Shown in pieces: positions 12,448-23,700 of a stretch of DNA of 64,000 nucleotides. Below the pieces are notes generated by a model that saw only the letters and a program-made list of their open reading frames with translations, was not told the DNA's origin and did no database searches. Location of the stretch: assembly GCA_035235625.1 (NCBI GenBank), contig CP141142.1, forward strand, positions 31,196,995-31,260,994, written 5' to 3'. The DNA is from Saururus chinensis (taxonomy: Eukaryota > Streptophyta > Magnoliopsida > Piperales > Saururaceae). Position 1 is the stretch's first letter; each line of letters begins with the position of its first letter. Made by a program: the position numbers and the translations under genes.

Positions 12448-12715
12448 GAGGGCTATCAATGGGTAACCATTTACCCACCTCACCCTCTCGCCTGATCCAA
12501 AATTCGTGAGCAAGTAATTGATAAACTGGTAATTGGTAAAATAAGTCGGTAATTTTACCCGCCCATTTATTACACAGGTAGGGTATGGGTAACCCCTTAT
12601 CCATACCCATTACCCGTTACCTATTACCCAAATCATATATAAAGACACAGTTGGATATGCTGCCTAAGGAGAATGTCTTGATACTTTAATTATGAAACAT
12701 TGGATAAGTTTTTAA

Positions 12716-12738
12716 TATATATATATATATATATATTA
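12716..12738. repeat. (TA)n microsatellite
   Basis: A short run of alternating TA immediately left of the Mutator-like MITE. It may obscure that element's target duplication. Confidence 0.85.
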
Positions 12739-12741
12739 AAA

Positions 12742-13228
12742 GGGAAAATTAAATAAATAATGTTAAAAAAGTTATTACCAATATAACAAAGAAAAAAAAT
12801 ATTTACCAATATACTGTTTCTTTTCATCGGTGCTGGTGCTTGCGTGTTTTTTTTTAAGTTTTTCATAATTTCGTCCTTTATAAGGATGAAATCAATATAC
12901 TTTTCATCCTTTTTCATCTTTATAAAGGAAAAAATTAGTAAGTATACCGATTTTGTCCTTCTAATTGACGAAATCAACAGTGAGTATTGATTTCATCCTT
13001 TTTAAAGGACATGGAATGACGAAATGTACTCGAAATCAATACTTGTCCTAGTATAATGATTCCATCCTTTAGAAGAATGAAATAAGTTAAAGAAATTAAT
13101 ACATTATTAATTTCGTCCTTATCAGTATAATTCATTCTAAAAGACGAAAAAGGACACCATATTGGTAAATATTTTTCTCTCTCCATTATTTTGATAATTA
13201 TTTTTTAACATTATTTAGATAATTTTCC
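12742..13228. mobile_element. Mutator-like MITE, ~0.49 kb, foldback type
   Basis: The ends GGGAAAATTAAATAAATAAT and (reverse complement of the right end) GGAAAATTATCTAAATAATG are inverted repeats continuing into 'gttaaaaaa'. The interior carries repeated inverted TTTCGTC.../...GACGAAA words with 'ccttta'/'taaagg' arms (12,865-13,150), so the whole element can fold on itself. Termini and interior words resemble those of the Pack-MULE at 31.2-34.7 kb, suggesting one family. A 9-bp duplication is not evident, probably because the left flank is a TA microsatellite. Confidence 0.6.
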
Positions 13229-13953
13229 TAACTTATAATGCAAAATTATGATAGAGAAAGCATAGGATAATGTGGTCAATCTTCTGTGTCTTCTCACGTT
13301 ATGCTTGTTGCATAAAGTGTATATCTTGAAGAGCAAATATTCTATCCTTGATGAATCACAATAGGAGAGTGAATGATGAGCAAGAAGATTTTTGTTAAGT
13401 GAGCAATAAGAATTTTGTTTTTTGGTTTTTGATGTTATATTCTTTGGTTTTGATAAGAACCTAGTTTTTACTTTGTTATAGCTGATAAGAAGAGTAAGGT
13501 TTGTATATGTTATGATATTAGTCCTCTATCTTGTAGCATTTTTGTTTGATGAGCGAGTTACTTTGGAGTAATGAGATAACTTTCAAGTCTTGATCTTTAT
13601 TTATATAAGTTTATATAGGGTGTCAATATTTTTTTTTGTATTAACTGTTATAGTTTGTGTATGCAATATTGTTCATATCTTTATTGGATTGAACTTGTGA
13701 TACATTGGATAGGCTTTTAAAATGTATGAATTATTTACAATAAATTTTTTTGTATTGTTTATTATTACTTTTTATTTATTGATCAGTTGGCCGTTTACCT
13801 GTTACCCACCCATTTACCCGATAGATAATAGGTAAAGTATTGGCAATGAATGAGAAAATAAGTAATGGGCAGGATTTGAGTAAAATTTTGGGAAATAAAT
13901 ATAGATGTGGGTAAAGCCATACCTAGCCCATACCCTACCCGTTGACACCGCTA

Positions 13954-15120
13954 TGGGTTGTGACAATTATAAGGTATAATAATTTTTTTCAATAATACCC
14001 TTACAATTAAGTAATTATGCCTCATGTACTACAATTGGATTTATTTTAAATTTCATGTATTAGATTTCTTAACGTTCCTGCCAATCTATCCACCACACAT
14101 TGCTTTCCTAAGATGTTCTTTAATTCCCTAACATTTTCCATTTTTCCTAAAATGCCTCCAAATCCAAATAATCTTCTTTATTTAGAGTTAACATGATATG
14201 TGCCTTGTTTACGTAGGTGTTTAAATAAATTAAAATCAGACTCCCTAGTCCTTATACGCATATGATTGCTCTCGCAAAATGAACCTCCATTGTAGAAGCC
14301 CATGAGAAGAAAGGAAGTAGCACCATATTAGAGGTGTCACAGGGCTGGGACGGCCCGCTTTACTAACGGGTCGGGCTTAAGCTAGCCCATTCACGACGGG
14401 GCCCAACCCACATGAGATCCATAATAAAATTTGTTAGTAACTTTTACATGGTGACAACTTAATGGGTTGTCCCATAAGAATATAAAAATTCCCAACGATC
14501 TCATTTGCAAGAGTTTTTTCCATATTACTTGGCCCAAGATACAAATATTTCATATTCCCTGGTTTTGTAAAAAACATTCCATAGAACTTGGGTTTATACG
14601 ATATTTAGAAAAAAATGAACCAAAATACCCTTTCAACAATGTTTGGGTTAAAAATCGCATAAATAGTTGTGACAAAGCATAAACAAAGAGGAGATTGGAG
14701 CTCAAAGACGATTTATGATTTTCGCCCGGCAATTTTCATCAACAACAAATTCCAATTTCTATTCGGCAATTGTTGGCCTCCCTAACTTCATCGGCGATCA
14801 TTCTTCTCTAATTTTCATCTAAAAATTTCTAACCACATAAACTATTTATCATTACAAAAGGAGATCAAGATGATACTACAACTCAAAAAATGAATCTTGA
14901 GGGACTATCTAGGGAGAACATGGCTATATAAGAATGGATAAGGATGTAAATGCCAAAGGACATTGTAGAATAGCTATAATAGCCTCCTACCCTATTGTGC
15001 AAAGAGGGACTCTAGTATGATTTTTTATATGCAAATTTTACTATGTAGAACATCTTATGTAAGCATGTACACGATCTCAGAGGTTTTTATCCCTGACTTA
15101 ATGAAAAATTGTACAAATAA
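13954..15120. other. No gene supported
   Basis: AT-rich DNA. A GC-rich patch at about 14,335-14,410 ('ggtgtcacagggctgggacggcccgc...') looks like one end of a hAT-type element, but no partner end was found. Short frames near 14,467-14,682 and the opposite strand lack any recognisable domain. Confidence 0.4.
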
Positions 15121-15124
15121 CAAA

Positions 15125-15790
15125 TACTGGCGAAGATCATGTTATCAATAACACGCTATGGTTGCATATTGTGTTATCGATAATATGTTATGGTTGCATA
15201 TCGTGTTATCGATAATACGCTATGGCGAATATCGTATTATTGTATATGCGATATAGAGAAAAATAAATAACACATCTTGTTGGCATATCGTGTTATCGTT
15301 AACATGTTATGGCGAATATTGTGTTATTGATAATATGTTATAACGAATATCATATTATAGTATATGCGATCTAGAGAAAAATAAATAACACGTCTTGTTG
15401 GCATATCGTGTTATCGATAACATGCTATTGCGAATATCATGTTATTGATAATATATTATAGCAAATATCATGTTATCGATAACACACTTTGGCGAATATC
15501 GTATTATCATATATGCGATATAGAGGATATCGTAACATATTGTATTATCAATAGCACACATTATTGGCATATCGTGTTATCAATAATACGTTATGATGGC
15601 ATATCGTGTTATCGATAATATGCTATGGTGGCATATCATGTTATCGATAATACGTTATGGCGAATATCGTGTTATCGTATATGCGATATAGAGAATATCA
15701 CACTATGGGTTGTTGGCTCAAAGAATACATATCGTATTATAAAAAATAAGTTTTATTGACATATTGAGTTATCGTATATGCGATATGGAT
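15125..15790. repeat. Satellite array with TTATCGATAA core
   Basis: Roughly 30-bp units contain 'catatcgtgttatcgataatatgctatgg' variants, organised into longer blocks that end with 'tatatgcgatatagag' (near 15,243, 15,361, 15,511, 15,678 and 15,774). The core TTATCGATAA is a perfect palindrome and recurs many times. Units are diverged. There is no coding potential and no spacer diversity of the CRISPR kind. Confidence 0.85.
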
Positions 15791-16900
15791 TAAGTGTTGG
15801 ACATGTGCCATGCGGAGCGTGAGATTTTTGGCCCGTTTAATGGGAGCCATCCACTCGTTCTCGCATTCTTGAAAGTCTCGCAAGTCATACAAAGTTGAAG
15901 TACTCTACCCGATTTCATTCGGATTTGCTGTACTCCCAACAATCCTTTCTTTTTGCAGCATTCAATACCCATTTGACATAAGTCTCCGGAGTCCTTCAAT
16001 CCATTCTAAACGCAACCCAGTTTTTCAGATTGCCGAAACATTCTGTTTGTTGCAATTTAGCAAGCACTAAAGTGGCTTCCTTTGATTCCCCTTTTTTAAC
16101 CCGTTTTCGGATTGAAATTGGGAGGTGGCTCTATTTTGGTTTGTTCTCTGGAACACAGGATTGGGAAGAAGAAATTTTTTACTTTCTATTAATCATCTTT
16201 AAGTGGGTAATTTATTTTCTGTATGTTGAGTGTTTTGATTTTGCTCATATAAATTTATGCCATTAATTTTTACTAATAATGAGATAAGAGTTTAGGTGTA
16301 GGTTTAGGTTTGACCTAAGGGTATATTTATCTTAAACCAGGTCATATGAAATTAAATGTTAAAATTTAAAAAATATAAAATATTTATATATCGAGCCAGA
16401 TAATATGGAAAAAACTCCATATATAAATAATAGAGAAATTGAGAAAAGCTCTAACATATAATCAGCTGAACAACTAAAATGCTTTGTGAAAACAATAACC
16501 TCTTTTGAAAAGACAAAATAGTATTCATGTTAGGTCTATCCAACATGAATACTATTTAGTCCCACTTTGTTGTGCAAGAATAGTGAGCCTGAATCTCCAT
16601 AAGTAGGCAAGGTTTGATCGGACTACATAACTAAAATATCAATTTTTATATTTTTAAACTTATTATATTCAAGATGTAGTTGACATACTTGTGTTTAAAA
16701 CTTTCCTACCGGTTTCATAATATCACTCTTTTATTTCTAGTAGAAACAATAATAACCTGTGATACAAGAAAACATGACCGGGTCCCACATGGTAGATCTA
16801 CACCATAACAAGCACACAATATGGTGGACTCACAACTTAATAGGCTCACATAATAGTAGATACTATAATTTGATGGATCTAATTAACACAATAGATCCCA
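15791..16900. other. No gene supported
   Basis: Two short opposed frames (15,999 to 15,790 on -, 16,030 to 16,266 on +) look codon-like but match nothing I recognise. They could be a decayed gene or TE fragment. The rest is AT-rich. 'Cacaatatggtggactcac'-like words near 16,760-16,850 recur loosely near 19,020-19,110. Confidence 0.3.
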
Positions 16901-16903
16901 TAA

Positions 16904-17910
16904 GAGAATCTCTAACGCGGATCACCAAATCCCTATGGCATCTCGTATAGCCTTTTTAATGGGCTGAAATAGCGCCTCGGTAATTGTATCTAGGGCACCA
17001 TTTTAGACGTGAAAATGACGCCTCAAGGGTGCCATAAATGGAGATGCTTTTCTTTTTTACTATTTTTAAATTAAACAGTTCACCCTTTTTTTACCCTCAC
17101 TTATTAAATTTATCATTGAGAGGCGTTTATTTATTTATTTTTTATTTTTTATTTATTTTTATCTTTTCTTTCTTTTACCGTTGGGTCACTCTTTTTTTCT
17201 TCTTTTTATCTATAAATATTCACCTCCTTTGTTTTTATTTTCCATTCATATCAAGTTATGTTTTTTTTATTATTTTGAGTTCTTCTTCTCTTTCTTCTCA
17301 ATATTATTTCACACCTGGACTCTCCAAAATTCTCTTAAGAAGATTTTGGAACCCAAGTACCTCCTGCTCTACAAATTTTTTTTTGCCTGAGGTGCCAATT
17401 TCAATGTAGAAGATGTTGTTCTTATAAGTGCATGACTCAATATTAACATAGACGTCATGCACGGAAATGAGCAAAACGCTAAAACTTTTTTGGGACTGAG
17501 TGGCGGATTACTATCATGCCAACAAGCAATTCAAAAGCAATAGTTTCTCCAAGATGCTAAAACAACGTTGGAGTAAGATTTAAGGAGGTGTTAACAATTT
17601 TTGTAGATGTCTTGCATCTGTAAATTCTAGAAACCAAAGTGGCAAACATAAACAAGACAAGGTAAGGCTATTTATAAATCTTAAGTATATACAATTATTA
17701 TATTATCTTCTCTAAATTTAATTGAGTTATTATAATTTTTAGATTGTATATGCAAAGAAAATGTATGAAGATTATTTATATGGATAAAAATTCAACTTGA
17801 ACCATGCTTCAAATTTGTCGAGGCATAAGCTAAAGTGGGTGCATTTGCAAGAACATACGGACATGAAAGCATCTAGACGGCAAGCATGAGATGACCTAAA
17901 GGGGAGTTTT
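16904..17910 (+). pseudogene. PIF/Harbinger ORF1-like (trihelix/NAM-associated type) fragment
   Basis: At 17,500-17,665 the + strand encodes ADYYHANKQFKSNSFSKM, then KQRWSKI, a stop, and GGVNNFCRCLASVNSRNQSG. At about 17,745-17,880 it encodes a YAKKMYEDY...LNHASN stretch. The family pattern (Y(F)H..K.F.S, L..RWS.IQ..VNKFCG.LA.I..RNQSG, AK.MY...., F...H.W..L....KW) is that of plant PIF/Harbinger ORF1 and the related NAM-associated C-terminal domain proteins. In-frame stops and a frame change show it is dead. Upstream, TAAGAGAATCTCTAACG near 16,901 resembles a TAA target plus a Harbinger terminus (usual consensus GAGCATCTCCAAC). A right end was not found. Element boundaries are therefore inferred. 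Confidence 0.5.
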
Positions 17911-18057
17911 TTGGAAGGTTGTTTGCTAATTTGAATATTACTAGATCTGATGGTCAATTGGTCATAATTAGAAATCCTAACATAAGAAGTTGCTTGGTAG
18001 ATAATCAACCACAAGAATAAAAAAGGCAAGCATGAGATGACCTAAAGGGGAGTTTTT
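17879..18057. repeat. 33-bp direct repeat flanking a 113-bp segment
   Basis: The identical 33-bp sequence, beginning ggcaagcatgagatgaccta, occurs at 17,879-17,911 and 18,025-18,057. The segment between (17,912-18,024) contains no recognisable element ends. The identity implies a fairly recent duplication or slippage event. Confidence 0.8.
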
Positions 18058-18179
18058 GAAGCAAATAAGAGTCTAAAACCAACAAAGGGATGTGAAGAAT
18101 AACAGTCAGCAAAGTCAAGTTGAGGACGAATCAGGGAGAAAGAAGAAGAAGAAGCCAGTTCGTCTTGTCATCAACATGT

Positions 18180-18890
18180 GCACAACCAATGTCTTCTCCA
18201 AATCAACTCTCTTCTCCAAAATTCATGGCTAGCTAAACTTATAGCCAATGCTTAGATGAAGCCCTAAACAAATTTGATTCTATGCTTTCTTATTTTTATT
18301 TCAGTTTTGAATTGTTGTAAGACTTTATTCCATATGATTAATTAAAACTTCATTCTGTTCAATTCTATACTCTTGAGAGAGGGTAGAATTGTTTAGTAGA
18401 TAAAATCAAACTGAGGAATGCTTGTGTTCGAGAGGAATGAGTGCACTCTAAGGTGCTTGTTGAATGAAGTTTTTATTTTTATTTAAAATCTATGATCGAG
18501 AGATATAAGTTTTTCTAATTGTTTTAACTGTTTTATATGCGTATGTTCGGGAGGAGTGTGCACTATTTTTGATGCATGTGTCTGAGAGAAACATGAGATA
18601 CATCAATTTGAGATTTATAAATTCAAGTAGAAAGAGAATTAATTTATTTGGGGTGGATTCAATGCCACAATGTTCTTTTATATTGATCTTTCATTATGCT
18701 TTTAATAGTTTTAGTTAAATAAAATCTATTTATTTGCTTCGATTAGTTAAGTAATCTTTTAGATTTAGTTGAATTGAATCAATTCTTGTGGGATAGACCT
18801 CGTTTAGATATTTTTTTATTTTTTATTTGTGCGCTTGCTAGTATATACTTTTATTTTATATTTGTTGGGTTCGGGTTTTCCAATTCAACT
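18180..18890 (+). mobile_element. Probable LTR remnant (Ty3/gypsy type)
   Basis: The stretch has the feel of the R/U5 and leader part of a plant gypsy LTR: 'gttcgagaggaatgagtgcac' and 'gttcgggaggagtgtgcac', then 'gtgggatagacctcgtttagata' and 'gtgcgcttgctagtata'. The LTR inserted in gag at 59.2-60.7 kb has the comparable 'ccctatggatcgaccttgtctac' near its 3' end. No boundaries or target duplication are defined. Confidence 0.35.
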
Positions 18891-20200
18891 AGATATAAAT
18901 CAAGTTCAATCGGGTAAACTCAAATTTAACTAGTAAATAACCCTACTCAAAAAGTTTATCAAGTATAATTAAACCCGGGTCAAGTTGATTTTTAAAACAT
19001 TGCCACAATATATTGGATCTATAATAATGAACCCACAATATGGAGCCCTAGATATGTGATCCACATTCAGACCCACACCATACTAGCTCCACAATATAGT
19101 GGAAGAGAATGGGCACATAACATGGGATGCATTGTACTCCCTTATTAGATTTTAATAATTATATTATGGGAGTATATTAGATTTTAATAATTCAATAAAT
19201 ATTAATGAAGTAGAAAATATCAAAATAAAATTTACTCCTATTAAAAAAATATTTTGAATGCACCATGAGTACAAATGAAAGTTAGATATTTTAAATATTT
19301 TCCTTTCAACATATTTTCTTTGTCTTATATTAATAAGATATATGATTATTAAATGGTTGTTTGGGTATTGAATTTTTTAGAAATAAAATTAGAATGTTTT
19401 AGAATTAATTCAAAAAATTGACTGCTGAATGTGAATTATGTTTGGTAATAGAATTTGTAGGAATAAATTCAGATGTTGAGTAAAACTTAATTTAAAAATT
19501 TTAAACTAATATAATTCTCTCTCTTAAACTCAATATGCACATTTTTTATACCATTATGCTTCTAAATTCGAGCTCTATCAAATAAGAGGCTATAAGGGTA
19601 GGTAATTTTGAACTTTTAAAATAAGCCATACTTATACGACATATTTCTCAAAGCTTAAATAAATATAAAAAATAATTATTAAAAAATAATAGAATGTGTA
19701 ATTTTTAAAACGGGGGTTATAAATAGAATCATCTGAATTACCTCATCGGCCTAATTCAACTTTATGGCTGAATTTACCTAAATCAACTTTAGGGCTGAGT
19801 GTTTAATTCTACCAAACTTTTACACACAAACAAGATTTTAATAATTTAAGCCTAAATTAAGGTTGAATCAACTAAATCTTATAAAAATAAATAACCCCTA
19901 AATATACTAATATGAGATCAGTAAAATTTATATTTAAGAATTAAGTATGAGAACTCTGTAATTTTAAAAGTGAGATTTATATTTAAATAGTTAGGTGGGA
20001 TTTATAAAAATCACGGTTGAACATGTGATTTGTAATTAACTCCTTTTTAGTTATAAAATCAGTTATGTGATTTAAAGTGTGACTTGAGACATAATTAAAT
20101 TCTACTAAAAATATGTTGCCAAATAAAAAACTGAAGTTAAATCACACGTATTTATAAATTACATGGCCTAAATCTCCGTATAGAAAAGGAAAGAAAGAGG
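18891..20200. other. AT-rich intergenic DNA upstream of NEDD1
   Basis: No coding potential. The segment 19,360-20,150 has several 'ttgggtatt', 'ggggttat' and 'aataacccc' words that suggest old MITEs, but I could not pair their ends. It would include the distal promoter of the gene that follows. Confidence 0.45.
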
Positions 20201-20204
20201 GCGT

Positions 20205-20797
20205 AGGAAGAACGTATGTAAGCATTCGCCGGAGTCTATGAGTGCTGCAATCCCAGTCGCAAATCGCAATTGGCTGCCCCCGAAATTCAATTCGAATTCA
20301 CTACCGCTCAAAAAACCCAAAACAAAATGGCGGATTTGAAGCCGATCTAAAATACGCTTTTACTTTCTTTTGTACCCCCGCTTCCTACTCTACCGTAGCA
20401 GATGATATAGCGACGGGCCGACGACAGTAGCAGAGTTCCGCTCCGCATCGGCGCCACCGGGGGAGAGGGCATTGCAATCCCCCGAACCCCTCCACCCCCT
20501 CCGCCGGCTCCCTTGCCTTCCCCTCCCCCGGTACTCTCTCTCTCTCGCTCGTTTCGCTCCGTTGGAATCTACTTGGCTGGGAGCCCCTTGATTATATCTA
20601 TTTGTTTTGTACATGATGTAGGCTAGAACGGGGAACTTCGGCATTTACCCTTTCATGATCGCCATTTCTGGGCACGGGGACCCTTTTTCTTTGTGTTGTA
20701 AAACCAGGGATTGCGAGTTTTTGGGTGTGATGTATGGCTTAGATTTGCTTTTCTGCTATGCTGATTCGACTGCATTGCTGTTTGTGTATACCTAGCG
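20205..20797 (+). promoter_or_regulatory. NEDD1 promoter/5' UTR region with probable leader intron
   Basis: The base composition changes sharply from AT-rich to a CT/GC-rich leader at about 20,400-20,560. A good donor (CCCCCG|GTACTC) is at 20,531 and a good acceptor (atacctag) ends at 20,795, two bases before the ATG at 20,798. This fits a 5' UTR intron of about 265 bp, a common arrangement in plant housekeeping genes. The (TC)n just inside the intron start is typical. The transcription start cannot be fixed by eye, and I did not find a confident TATA box. Confidence 0.5.
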
Positions 20798-23700
20798 ATG
20801 AATTTCGCGGACCTGTCTGCCACCTTTTTGGCTGCCTGTGGGGGGGACACCGTCAAGGTCTTTGATATATCAAAGCAGCCGAATGATTCTTCGAAGCAGC
20901 CGGGTGATCCTTGCGTATTAAGCTATACCCCCTCGCTTGGATTCCAAGTCAATTCTGTTAAATGGAATCACACAAGTAAGTGGTTGGCGTCTCTTTGGTT
21001 TTCTTGTTCGCGCTATTACATTTCGTTTTTTTTTGGTTTGCAGAAGGGCAGTTTTTGTTTTGTTTAGTTTACATGCGGGTTTTGTGGTTATAATACATTC
21101 AGGCTATTGAAACTCGAACTTGCATTCTTTATGAATTTTGATAAGTTCATCTTAGGTCCCCTGTGGTCTCCTAAGAGATCTATTTATCTTTGGGATGCTG
21201 TTGCAAGGTATCATCTTTACGATCTTTATGGTTGGTTTTTTGTGTGACTCAAGTAATAAGGTCTCAGCGTAATTTACCTCTGGATTTGACACATTCTGCA
21301 GCTCTAGAGGATACTCCTTTTTTTTTTTCTGTAGCAGATAAAATATATCATGGGGCTATTTTTACCTGTGTTTTGTTTTGCTCAATTAAATGATACCTTA
21401 AGTGTCATATATTATTAATGCTTCTAGATGGCTGCCAGTGTTATCAATGAGTAATGTTTGATACGAAATATAATAGGCACTATTTGTGTAGCAACTGCTG
21501 GTCTACTTCGTGTGTAACATCATTCATGTTTCTCATCATTTTGCTGCCAAATTCGAGCCCACAGGTGTCCACTAACTCTTCTTATCTTGCTGTGTAGATC
21601 TCGTTGTTGCTAGTGCTGGAGATGACAAGAAGATCTCGTTCTGGCACAAAAAGGGACAAACTATAGGAGCAGTGCCACTTGCTGATAGTGACGGTGGAGA
21701 TGATATAGATGTAGGTTTTTCTACTTGCTACATGTATGGAAGTCATTATTAGGATAAAATAGTTTACTTATCTTAATCATCTATTTCTTTTTCTTATATA
21801 CTACTTGTATCCTCTCGGCCATATCTTTTTGATATTGCAAACATTTCTTCTACTTTCCAATGGACTTGCCAATCCTTATTTTTCGGCAAATATTTTTTAT
21901 CAGAGTGTCTAAATGCTTCTAAACCTGATATCTTGTGCACCAGAATGGTGGGTTAGGTTTTTATTGGACAAATTGACATTCTCATAGAATTGTGAAATTG
22001 TGAATGTTGTATTTTTAAGTTAGGGGTACGGAACTAATATTAAATATTTTTATACTAATTAGAAGCTTTCATGCAGACACATGAGATTGAATGAGTTTAT
22101 TTTATTCAGTTATTGTTTCTCTTTTGGCATTTTTTTGGTGTGAGAACACTTTTACTGTTGGTTCTAATGGCGCTGAAATTTGAAAGAAAGGAACTAGGCA
22201 GGGTGCTTAGATAAACGTTGAAAAATATATAAGATTGTCAAAGAGTGATATGCTGAAGTTCTTGCTACTGGACCACACATACTCACACTTTTCTGATCAG
22301 CTTTATTTTCGTTTGTTGGGCATGGGAAGTAAAATGTGTCAGGGTTTTATGAAAGGCATATGTTGGTCCCAGTCTTTACTTATTTTGATAACATGTTGGT
22401 ACCTTTATACTGGGTAGACTGTGCTCTATTCTTCTATTGGGTATTTTTACTTGTTACCTTTTTAATCATATCTATGAATCAAGCTTTCTGTATTATATCT
22501 CTCTGTAATTGATGATACAGATTCTTTTTTCTCTCTTTGACATTTTTATACTTGAAAGGACCATATATAGCTGTGTGCAATAGATTGAAAAGTTTTATGC
22601 TGATTGCCAAACCTGACATCACTCCCTGAATTTTTTTCTTGAGGTGATGGTTATGGGAGCAAAACTGATAAGATCTATAACAAAGCCTGACTAGAACTAT
22701 TAATTATTTGCCACACAAAAGCATGAGGTGTTAAGATTCATGTTATAGATATTCCATGTGTAACTCCTTCAGGGGGTTACACTAAGCCATTGACCTTATT
22801 TTTGAATGTTACTCAACAATAAGATTATTTACTTATTTTTTTAAAAAGAAAAATTGTTTGTTTTCTAGCTGTCCTAGTTGCTGAATCTCAATATTTGTTA
22901 GGTCATTTTATAGTAGTAACTTATCTCCATGTGAAATATGACCTCCTCTTTTCATGGTTGCTCTTTGTCTGCTTCCAGGAATCTATATTGGCTATCAGTT
23001 TTAGTAACAAGGGTTCTAGATACCTCTGTTCAGGTGGAAGTGGCCAGGTTGTTAGAATATGGGACTTGCAAAGAAAGCGCTGCATCAAATGGCTGAGGGG
23101 TCATACAGGGACGATCACAGGTGTTATGTACAACTGTAAGGATGAGTACATAGCATCTATCAATTTAAAGGGAGATCTAATTCTACATAATCTTGCATCT
23201 GGGGCACGGACAACAGAACTTAGAGACCCAAATGAGCAGGTTGTCTTTTTTGTTGCACCATATTGCATTTTCATAGTATGCATCTTGGGCTTATACATTT
23301 TTTAATACGTGGTTTTGCCAAACCCTTAATTGCCAGATTTTGAGAGTCCTCGACTATTCTCGCACTGGCAGGCATGTACTGGTTACAGCTGGTGATGATG
23401 GGTGTGTGCATTTATGGGACACGACTGGAAGAAACCCAAAGGTTTGTGTTCCCAATACATGCAATGTCAAATATATGATCCTTGTAATTTGGTAGACAGT
23501 AAACTCTTTTTCTATATGAACAATTGCTCTGGATACAAATGCAACATTGTGATTTCATTTGTATTGAATGATACAATTTTTATTGTTGCTTTTAGGTTAA
23601 AAAAATGTAAATAGTGCTGCTTTCTATCTGTTATATTAACTAGCTTGTTGATGTGAACATTTTAAATTGTATGCTTCAATTCGGTACACTCATATGTTAT

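Larger units (their letters stand above)
12448..13953. mobile_element. Degenerate hAT-like element, interrupted
   Basis: The left end GAGGGCTATCAATGGGTA and the reverse complement of the right end, TAGCGGTGTCAACGGGTA, align over 18 positions with about 12 matches. Both are followed by subterminal runs of 'gggtaa'/'ttaccc' words (12,460-12,635 and 13,795-13,945), as in plant hAT elements. The flanking 8-mers do not match, so the boundaries are approximate and the element is old. A smaller Mutator-like element sits inside it. No transposase is present. Confidence 0.45.

Noticed and set aside
14335-14410. hAT left end (ggtgtcacagggctgggac...)
   Set aside because: Composition fits, but no matching inverted end or 8-bp duplication was found.
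16904-17050. Tiny Harbinger MITE using 'gagaatctctaacg' and 'ggagatgcttttc' as its two ends
   Set aside because: The inner word could be a terminus, but ORF1-like coding follows outside it and the flanks do not duplicate TAA; left as part of a larger decayed element.
22895-23305. 136-codon continuous frame as a separate gene
   Set aside because: It is NEDD1 coding exon 3 (22,979-23,239) read through its flanking intron bases.
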